Shown here piece by piece: positions 29,868 through 36,625 of a DNA stretch of 46,350 nucleotides. Origin of the DNA: a virus. Position numbers and translations under genes: made by a program. Each line of letters begins with the position of its first letter. Position 1 is the stretch's first letter. The stretch is from IMG/VR virus record IMGVR_UViG_3300045971_000364, positions 1 to 46,350 of that record; one strand, 5' to 3'. The notes below the pieces were generated by a model. That model had not been told where the DNA came from and ran no database searches. It worked only from the letters and a program-made list of their open reading frames with translations.

Positions 29868-31817
29868 TCATCTACGCTGTTTTTTCTCACGGTAGTATTG
29901 CTTGCGAATTTCAAGCATCATTTTTCTTGCTCTTGGGTCAGTTGCCGGAAGGTGCCCCAGACTTATGGCGTAAAAGCCGTCCTTGGTGCGGTATCTGTTG
30001 AGAGTATTCCACACGGTGTTCGGGTAATTTCTCCGGAGAAACAGAGCCACTTGGTATTCATTCTTGGGCATAAGGATCACAGTGCCAAACTTATCTGGTG
30101 TAGCGGTTTCGGCCCATGTCATGAAAGAACCACCTGACACTGCCTTATCACTCATCTTTTGTTTTGCTGTTGGACTATTTGGAATGAATTCCAGCTGAGC
30201 CGGCGTGATGCTCTGGTATGATGGCATCGTGCCGGATGCGTTGGCTACAAACTTGAACATCTTTTTCAGATCAGGATTGCCGTCACCTTTATACGCAAGT
30301 TGAACCTCAATGACAGGTAAGCCTTTGGTCATGATATAATTCACAGTCGCCTGTAAATCTTGCGGAACAGTAACCTCTGGGGCGGCCATTTTGGCTACTG
30401 CTGCATTGTATTCATTCGCATAAAGAGCAGGGTCACTGGCGATGATAATGGCGCGAACAAATCTTCCAACTACATTGTAGATTTCAGTGTAGTCTTTTAG
30501 GTAGTTGCCGCCGGCATGTCTGAAAGACACCCACTTGCCGTTATAGCTGATGCTGGCCATGTGATCGTTGCTGATTTCTTTGGCGATTCTTTGTAGCAGC
30601 TTGGAATTTATCTCAGTGTTTTGTTTTCGCTGTCCGAACAGATTTGGATCCTTCTTAGGACCTTTATCAACTGATATAGCTCGGCCGTTCGCCTGTTGCG
30701 GAATCTCTCTGGTGACGCTTTGTGCGTAATCGCTGTTCAGACGATTGAAGTTTTTCAGCACATACTGGTCACCGGCAAACACAGCCAACTTCAGTATGTC
30801 AAGAGTCTCCGGGATGCTGACATTGATGTGAAGCCCGGTTGATTGGTTGGTGTAGATACCAAGTTGTCCTGCCATGGCATAGAAGTTTTTCAACGCTGTA
30901 ATGGCGTCTTTAGCTGGCAGTGGAGGGCTGACAACTTCAACAGTTCCGTCACCGTCGTTGTCTGCTTCCAACGATCCATCTGGTTCAATATACCAGTCTG
31001 TCATGTTCTTTTTATGCTCGTGATAACTATCAAACACAATGACTTTTCTTCCTTGTGTTTTCTCAATGATTGGTGTTAGCACTCTTGCAGCACCTTGGTA
31101 GTCATCGTCATCATCACCGAAGTCATCTACATAATCCTTTAGATCCAACTTATTATATACGACATCAGGGTCAAAGTCAAGAAAGCGCGAGATGGCATTG
31201 TAATCTTGTCTAGGAAATACAAACTTGAACAGATCAACATAGCAGGTGTCTCCTTCTCTGGCCAATGTTAGCATTTTCTCTCCCAGCTCAGATAAGGCCT
31301 TGCTGCCACCTTTTTCTCTTTTATTGTAGTTGTGCATCACCAATCTACCTAGATGGTAGGCAAAGTTTATTTGCTTATTGGCGCCTGGTTGATACCGATC
31401 ACTATCACCTGATGCTTCCTTAGCATTAGCATTTTCTTTGGCTCGTATGGCGGCAGGGATTTTGTCAAACATCACCTTGATCTTTGCTATAAGATTCTGA
31501 ATATATGCGTCATACGCCTCGACCATATTAGGATATTTGCTGTTGCCTTGGGCAAAGGTAAATAACTTGTCAAACTTCTTCGGTGAAAAACTGCTCACAT
31601 ACATATTTTCAACATAGTCATTTTCACCGAAGATGTCTTCCACCTCCTCTTTGGTGTGAGTTGGTCCGACACCGCGTGATCCGACAATAGTTTTTTTAGG
31701 GACAACACATTCAAACTCAAAGCCGACAAGAACGCCCTTGTCATGCCCGGTATCAATTGCTTTGTTGAATTCGCCCGGGTTCATCGGGGCTTCGTTGGTG
31801 AGTTCTGAGTAGCGCAT
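29868..31817 (-). CDS. Amidoligase-family protein 2 with tag-like N-terminus
   Basis: A 649-residue paralogue of amidoligase 1. It begins MRYSELTNEAPMNPGEF; relative to its paralogue it lacks four residues (PTLD) and so lacks the L-D-E site. The same enzyme motifs are present: GVLVGFEFECVVP, IEPDGSL, EVVSPPLP, TGLHINVSIP and WVSFRHAGGNYL. The two proteins diverge in their middle and C-terminal parts. It starts four bases after CATAAATA, without a Shine-Dalgarno. Predicted ATP-dependent carboxylate-amine ligase; substrate unknown. Confidence 0.8.
   Translation of the reverse strand: MRYSELTNEAPMNPGEFNKAIDTGHDKGVLVGFEFECVVPKKTIVGSRGVGPTHTKEEVEDIFGENDYVENMYVSSFSPKKFDKLFTFAQGNSKYPNMVEAYDAYIQNLIAKIKVMFDKIPAAIRAKENANAKEASGDSDRYQPGANKQINFAYHLGRLVMHNYNKREKGGSKALSELGEKMLTLAREGDTCYVDLFKFVFPRQDYNAISRFLDFDPDVVYNKLDLKDYVDDFGDDDDDYQGAARVLTPIIEKTQGRKVIVFDSYHEHKKNMTDWYIEPDGSLEADNDGDGTVEVVSPPLPAKDAITALKNFYAMAGQLGIYTNQSTGLHINVSIPETLDILKLAVFAGDQYVLKNFNRLNSDYAQSVTREIPQQANGRAISVDKGPKKDPNLFGQRKQNTEINSKLLQRIAKEISNDHMASISYNGKWVSFRHAGGNYLKDYTEIYNVVGRFVRAIIIASDPALYANEYNAAVAKMAAPEVTVPQDLQATVNYIMTKGLPVIEVQLAYKGDGNPDLKKMFKFVANASGTMPSYQSITPAQLEFIPNSPTAKQKMSDKAVSGGSFMTWAETATPDKFGTVILMPKNEYQVALFLRRNYPNTVWNTLNRYRTKDGFYAISLGHLPATDPRARKMMLEIRKQYYREKKQRR
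31747..31795. repeat. 49-bp direct repeat, copy 2
   Basis: Perfect match to 29664-29712, at the 5' end of amidoligase 2. Confidence 0.9.
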
Positions 31818-31821
31818 TGTA

Positions 31822-31829
31822 TATTTATG
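31822..31829 (-). promoter_or_regulatory. Late-type promoter element (CATAAATA)
   Basis: Minus-strand CATAAATA ends four bases before ATG 31817. It overlaps the stop codon of the small gene upstream. No Shine-Dalgarno precedes the ATG. Confidence 0.6.
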
Positions 31830-31899
31830 CCGGCGAGTAAGGATTCAACGGCCGGTCCTCTTCGCCGTTTTGTTCTGGATATACTGGGTATTCGTTCAT
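31825..31899 (-). CDS. 24-residue acidic mini-gene
   Basis: A 25-codon frame whose ATG (31899) is in an ATGA overlap with the stop of the GNAT-ParB gene and whose TAA lies inside the late-type element. The product starts MNEYPVYPEQNGEEDRP and is Pro/Glu-rich and disordered. The coupling suggests translation; function is not guessed. Confidence 0.4.
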   Translation of the reverse strand: MNEYPVYPEQNGEEDRPLNPYSPA

Positions 31900-32816
31900 G
31901 TTAGTATGTCAAATAGATAGACCTGAACCATTTTGTTGTTCTTCAGGGCATTAGCGCATCTGTGGTGACCGTCAAGGATGATTAGCTCACCGTGATTATC
32001 AAGAACCACTGGCTTATCTCTGTATTGCGGGAAAACAACTTCGTCGCTGCCGTGGTCACTGAGCCAGTCTTGTGATGCTAAAAGATGCCGAGGGCTAATA
32101 TTGACGACCTTAGGCTTGATGCCGTTCTCAATCATCTCATCAACAACATCGTGTAGGTCCATGGCACTTTTGAAGTTATCAGGATACGGCTCCATTGTCT
32201 CTGGATGATACGGACCACGATGGTCGCCAAGCTTCAGTGTAGTCGGACGGAAATCTGATTCTTTCATGAGCTTTACCACACGAGGTTTGAACAACTGAAT
32301 GTCACCCTTGTTCGTTTTCAGAACGGGTTGATTGTGTTTGTCCTTCTTGAAGCCTTTGATTTCGGCAGGACTATTCTTGAACTTGCCCTTGAGGATTTTG
32401 TCCCCGACTTCAAGCTCAGGTGGCTGATACGATTCTTCAGCGACGAGGTGTTTATCATCTCCTGCTTTTTTCCAGGCATCCCACATTGCTATTCCTCGTC
32501 GCAACTGATAATCACTGGGTTTGATGTCGTTACCGAGCATCTTGGCATAAGCATACATAGTAGAGGCTATTCCTCTTCGCCTGTGGGAAGGCGCGACTGA
32601 TGAATATGCGCTCGTTAGTGACCCAGGATCATCATCTGTAGTTTCAAAATCTGCACGGCCAACGGGTTGCCCCCTGAAACTGCATCTTACATTTAATGCG
32701 CCACGCCCGGCATAATTAGCGGTATAGGTATAATCACCTATCTGCTGACTGTGTGAGAACCTCGGATCTAGTATATCCGGGTTGATTGTCTCTGGTAGGA
32801 ATTCTGATGCTCTCAT
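31896..32816 (-). CDS. GNAT-ParB fusion with capsid-tag-like N-terminus
   Basis: A 306-residue protein starting MRASEFLPETI (L-P-E site). Residues 12-125 are a GNAT-like module with VAPSHRRRGIASTMYAYAKMLG. A linker with KGKFKNSPAEIKGF-like sequence follows. The C-terminal 90 residues are a ParB/sulfiredoxin-type domain: VVNISPRHLL, then ILDGHHR (D282-R286) and CANALKNNK. ParB-type domains bind or cleave nucleic acid or hydrolyse CTP. The GNAT module is shared with the gene at 34059-35750, down to a 38-bp identical DNA stretch. Confidence 0.78.
   Translation of the reverse strand: MRASEFLPETINPDILDPRFSHSQQIGDYTYTANYAGRGALNVRCSFRGQPVGRADFETTDDDPGSLTSAYSSVAPSHRRRGIASTMYAYAKMLGNDIKPSDYQLRRGIAMWDAWKKAGDDKHLVAEESYQPPELEVGDKILKGKFKNSPAEIKGFKKDKHNQPVLKTNKGDIQLFKPRVVKLMKESDFRPTTLKLGDHRGPYHPETMEPYPDNFKSAMDLHDVVDEMIENGIKPKVVNISPRHLLASQDWLSDHGSDEVVFPQYRDKPVVLDNHGELIILDGHHRCANALKNNKMVQVYLFDILT
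32521..32558. repeat. 38-bp direct repeat, copy 1
   Basis: Identical to 34558-34595. It encodes the MYAYAKMLGNDIK part of the shared GNAT module. Confidence 0.9.
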
Positions 32817-33355
32817 TTTAGTGTCGGCTTTCCGAATACTGTCTCGCGTAGCATGATGCCGTTAGAGAGTTTTCTGGTGTATGTATCTTCGTCAACCATC
32901 TTCAGATGGGGGTCATTGAATAGTCGCATCAGGAAGCGTTGGTCGCTCACCGGAGTCATGCTCAATCTTTTCAGGATGTGCTCCATGGCATCAGACGATT
33001 CAATCCACCAGCCCGGTTTTGTCAGCAGGAACTGGACCTTGGCAATGGCTCGCTCTTTGCTGATCTTCTGTCCGTCATGTCCAATGCCCTGTATCTTGTA
33101 TCCTTTCCATGCTTCGCCAGATCGCTCAGCACGGTAGAACACTGTGGCATCAACATCAGGATCCTGGTCCCAGTCAATGACCTGCCAGTCACTTGGCACT
33201 ACATCCTGAATGCTCTTGACAAAGCTGCCATGTGGTGTCAACGAATAGGCGTGCTTGACCAGATCAACAAGCTCTCCGCCGACTTCATGTTTATCAGCAT
33301 TGGAGACCAGCATCGTCCATTCATTTTTCGGCAGAGTAAATTCGTCTATTCTCAT
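32813..33355 (-). CDS. Late protein of unknown function with tag-like N-terminus
   Basis: A 180-residue protein starting MRIDEFTLPKNEW, a looser version of the tag without a clean L-x-E site. The core contains GYKIQGIGHDGQKIS, a WWIESSDAMEHIL segment and LFNDPHLKMVDEDTY. I have seen this pattern in other phage proteins but cannot name a function. It sits between the third kinase-like gene and the GNAT-ParB gene with ATGA overlaps on both sides. Confidence 0.7.
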   Translation of the reverse strand: MRIDEFTLPKNEWTMLVSNADKHEVGGELVDLVKHAYSLTPHGSFVKSIQDVVPSDWQVIDWDQDPDVDATVFYRAERSGEAWKGYKIQGIGHDGQKISKERAIAKVQFLLTKPGWWIESSDAMEHILKRLSMTPVSDQRFLMRLFNDPHLKMVDEDTYTRKLSNGIMLRETVFGKPTLK

Positions 33356-34062
33356 GTTCCCCTCTTATCCCATCCAACAAAAAACGGATCACTGATGACA
33401 ATATGGCCATCGGATCCTAGCATGAAGTTGCCACCATGTAAATCTAACTTGAATCTACCGCGCACAGCAATAGCATTCAACTCCTTTATCGTCTTCCACA
33501 ACTCTCTGAGTCCTTCCATGCCAATGTCAGCTACTAGAAGCTCATCCGACGATCCGTCGCCTTGGCCACCAATATCCAACTCCTTGATGAAATGATCAAA
33601 TGTTGCTCCGGGCTCCTTGGCCCAGATTGCCATGGACATAAGCGCACTGGTAACACGGTTCCTGCCAAACTCAAACAGTCTTTCCATGCGGATCTGAAGG
33701 TAGTGTTGATTCTCCCATTCAAATCGTTCCCATCCTGTGAAGCTCGGGAGGAATTCGTTGTGTGGGTTGGCATGACAGTAGTTGATGAAGGCCAGTATAG
33801 TTTTCTGTGCAAGGGAATGCTGAAGATGAGTGTCGTTGTCATTGGCGGTGAATATCTTCAGCACATAGCCGGTGCCTGGTTCCAGGAATGCCATTTGATC
33901 TACTCCACCACCTAGGAATTTGTAATTGCGTTGCTCCAGATGGTCCAGCAGCGAGTGGGGGAAGCCGGCGTCATTTTCCCAATCGTCAGACGGTGTATAT
34001 TGTTCCGACGAGTGATAAGAGCGAGGTATGCGCTGTGTCTCAATAAATTCTACTGCTCTCAT
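33352..34062 (-). CDS. Kinase-like protein 3 with capsid-tag-like N-terminus
   Basis: A 236-residue, more distant paralogue of the kinase-like proteins at 25.3-26.6 kb. It begins MRAVEFIETQR and keeps MAFLEPGTGYVLKIF, RMERLFEFG and FKLDLHGGNFMLGSDG followed by IVISDPFF. The region after the tag is longer and polar. ATG 34062 sits in an ATGA overlap. Its separation from the other two by about 7 kb suggests dispersal, not only tandem duplication. Confidence 0.75.
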   Translation of the reverse strand: MRAVEFIETQRIPRSYHSSEQYTPSDDWENDAGFPHSLLDHLEQRNYKFLGGGVDQMAFLEPGTGYVLKIFTANDNDTHLQHSLAQKTILAFINYCHANPHNEFLPSFTGWERFEWENQHYLQIRMERLFEFGRNRVTSALMSMAIWAKEPGATFDHFIKELDIGGQGDGSSDELLVADIGMEGLRELWKTIKELNAIAVRGRFKLDLHGGNFMLGSDGHIVISDPFFVGWDKRGT

Positions 34063-35750
34063 ATGTGCTTCTTCCATGCCTTTTCGACGGCGTTTTCATC
34101 TTCGGACCATGACTTCAGGTGCTTCCAACCTGCCGATGGTCCCAGCCGTTTCTCGTTGTCGTCGGGTTCTTTGTCTCTGTAATACTTCTCAACTTGAACT
34201 ACCTTTGTTCCACCATACGAGAATGTGAATTGTAGCATAATCTGCGGGCGAATTCTACCTTCTGGTGTTGTATGTGCTTCGCGGAAGAACGGGAACATAT
34301 CAACTTTGTGGAAGCCTGCGCGGGAGACACCATGCCTGAAGGCATGTTCGTAGTTGCGATACTCTTGAAACCATGGATGTCTGATCATGGCATTCATCTT
34401 ACCTCTGCCTAATGCTCGTTGTAGGTCTTGGGCGGAACACTGCGTCATTTCTTTTTCTTGTTGTGTCTTGACTTCGGCTACTAGATGCTTTGCTTCACCT
34501 GATCTCCTCCATGCATTCCACATTTCTCTTCCCGCAGGCAGTTGATCACTACTTGGCTTGATGTCGTTACCGAGCATCTTGGCATAAGCATACATCGTGC
34601 TGGCAATACCTTTACCACGATGGTCTCTGGCAACCCATGTGATTTCGCTTTCTAACCAGCCACTTTTGACACCAGTCGGATGTAGAGCGAAGCGAGCCTC
34701 TCCTACTCGGTCACCTTTTGAATAACAATAGATAGTTAGTTGTGAGTTTTCCCCTACATCACTGGAAGTGGACTTGGCTGTCAGCACAAAATCACCTATT
34801 TGTTGAAGATGCTTGAACTGTGGGTCCAGACTTAGAATGTCAGGGTTGATCATCTCAGTAATCTCAGGAGACCATGCCATTGATCGACCACCCCGGGCAA
34901 TCGGCTTGTATCCTTGCTTCTTGTAGAAGCGTGTCAGTGCTGCTTGACTAACTTGTCCCTTATCCCATGGGAATAGCGTCAGAGAGATGCCATCTGCCCT
35001 GGCAAGTCGCTGTAGCTCCTGCATCCCGCGACTGCCAACGCCACCTCGCATCGGATAAGCCTGAAACCACTTCACCTCAACGGCATCTTTCTTGGAAAAA
35101 CTCGGAACCAATTCAAACATACAGAACTGTTGAGCTTCACCTTCTCCCCATGTCATGACATGATTGTTTTGCCAGGTGCCTGGGTATAGGTCATAGACCT
35201 TGCTGATCCAGTCTTTCGCTCGCTGGTCGCTTGAAAGCTTTATCGTGTCTTCGGTAAGATTTTCTAACGGGGGTAGTGATATGTCAAAATGCAGCGACAA
35301 CCACGTCTGTAGCTTACGGTAAGTTGCCGAGTCGCGCACTGCTATAACTGTTGAATATCCGTAAGCCGATATGCGTTTGTTTGGCCACTGGTTCTTACCA
35401 AATCGCACGAATCCAGACTCATCAGCTTCTTCTGCCGTTATGAACCTTGCCGCATCTTTTGCAGGGGAATTACCATTGACATCAAAAACCATCATGGCAT
35501 CCCCATGGGAAAACATGGCAACCGGGATATATTTATTACCAATGACAATTGTGGAACCGAATGCCTTCTCCATTGATTGTACAGCCGTAACATTAGCTTG
35601 GTTTGTTGCCTCATTGAGCAACATGCTTCCTGCTAAGCAGTGTTGTTCCATTATTGAACACCAAACTTCCAATGGCACTACTCTATCCTGGTTCAATTCC
35701 ATGATAGAACGCAGTTCAGCCGCCTTGTCAGTAAATTCTAGGGCTCTCAT
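34059..35750 (-). CDS. Multi-domain double-GNAT late protein
   Basis: A 563-residue protein starting MRALEFTDKAAELRSIMEL (I-M-E site at 16-18). Residues 200-300 hold one GNAT-like part (GGVGSRGMQELQRLARADG, then ALTRFYKKQGYKPIARGG). Residues 300-430 are a second GNAT module with ARDHRGKGIASTMYAYAKMLG, the same module as in the GNAT-ParB protein. A charged C-terminal part follows with no recognised domain. The architecture looks assembled from re-used modules. Acceptor substrates are unknown. Confidence 0.75.
   Translation of the reverse strand: MRALEFTDKAAELRSIMELNQDRVVPLEVWCSIMEQHCLAGSMLLNEATNQANVTAVQSMEKAFGSTIVIGNKYIPVAMFSHGDAMMVFDVNGNSPAKDAARFITAEEADESGFVRFGKNQWPNKRISAYGYSTVIAVRDSATYRKLQTWLSLHFDISLPPLENLTEDTIKLSSDQRAKDWISKVYDLYPGTWQNNHVMTWGEGEAQQFCMFELVPSFSKKDAVEVKWFQAYPMRGGVGSRGMQELQRLARADGISLTLFPWDKGQVSQAALTRFYKKQGYKPIARGGRSMAWSPEITEMINPDILSLDPQFKHLQQIGDFVLTAKSTSSDVGENSQLTIYCYSKGDRVGEARFALHPTGVKSGWLESEITWVARDHRGKGIASTMYAYAKMLGNDIKPSSDQLPAGREMWNAWRRSGEAKHLVAEVKTQQEKEMTQCSAQDLQRALGRGKMNAMIRHPWFQEYRNYEHAFRHGVSRAGFHKVDMFPFFREAHTTPEGRIRPQIMLQFTFSYGGTKVVQVEKYYRDKEPDDNEKRLGPSAGWKHLKSWSEDENAVEKAWKKHI
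34558..34595. repeat. 38-bp direct repeat, copy 2
   Basis: Identical to 32521-32558, inside the second GNAT module of this gene. Confidence 0.9.
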
Positions 35751-36625
35751 GATATTTTATCCCACTTGTCGCACAGGGCGTTCTTCAGATCAACAGTGTT
35801 CGCAATCTTGTTGCGTAGCATATATGTGGTGATCTTGTTCGCCGTGTCATATTCTTTGCCAGACTCTGGCTTTCTGGCATTGCTCAGGTCAATAGCCAGG
35901 TTGTTATCTTCGTTGCGATATCTGCTGCCATAATATACGAGGTTATAGCGCAGCTTCTCTCCAACTTCGCTCAGGTCTTCTTTACGATTCTTGTAGATCA
36001 GTTCAAGCCATGCACCGATGTAGTTCCTGCCTGGCCTGCGCGTGTATCCTGCTGATGTTGGGCCTCGGAGAAGATCACCTGATGCCGATGGTTGAACAGC
36101 CTTTCGTGTATCCTGCAGTCTCCATGCATTTTCGTCAGTGTAGAGGAACGCCGGTATTTTACGAGTCTTAGCCAGAATCATGATGTTTCTTACTTCAGCC
36201 GATCTGTTTTCCATTTGTGACTTCAGTAACAAATGAATGGCTGTGACACCGTCTATTGGCATACTTGGCTCACGACTGAATACACGATCTTCGGCTTCGC
36301 GGGTTCTTCCGCTACCAGGATGGTCCCACATACGCTCCCAGTAATCAACTGGTTTAGTTCTGTATCTGTTGTTCAGCCAGTTGCCATCAATGACAAACAT
36401 ACACGCTGATGTGCCGACATAACGATGATAGTCACCGACCTTAGATCGTGTCAGACTGAGGAAGAATGGGAATCCAGCTGGGGCATGTGTCTGTTCAGAT
36501 TTGTTGCCGGTGATGTTGGACATCTGAAACTGACCAGTCTTCAGTATCTTCAGCGCACTATAAGTGGAACAATAGTGATACAAGACTGCCGATGCCGACT
36601 CTGTAAGGAAATCAGTGGCTCGCAT
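35747..36625 (-). CDS. Possible ADP-ribosyltransferase with capsid-tag-like N-terminus
   Basis: A 292-residue protein starting MRATDFLTESA (L-T-E site). It has an ART-like order: LYHYCSTYSALKILK with H17 (NAD-binding His/Arg position), FFLSLTRS at 55-61 (Ser-Thr-type strand), and E110-A-E112 in REAEDRVFS (the ExE-like catalytic pair). The spacing suits a small ART domain; the C-terminal 150 residues are of unknown fold. T4 packages the ADP-ribosyltransferase Alt and injects it to modify host RNA polymerase, so an analogous role is attractive. The assignment is from pattern, not alignment. Confidence 0.55.
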   Translation of the reverse strand: MRATDFLTESASAVLYHYCSTYSALKILKTGQFQMSNITGNKSEQTHAPAGFPFFLSLTRSKVGDYHRYVGTSACMFVIDGNWLNNRYRTKPVDYWERMWDHPGSGRTREAEDRVFSREPSMPIDGVTAIHLLLKSQMENRSAEVRNIMILAKTRKIPAFLYTDENAWRLQDTRKAVQPSASGDLLRGPTSAGYTRRPGRNYIGAWLELIYKNRKEDLSEVGEKLRYNLVYYGSRYRNEDNNLAIDLSNARKPESGKEYDTANKITTYMLRNKIANTVDLKNALCDKWDKIS

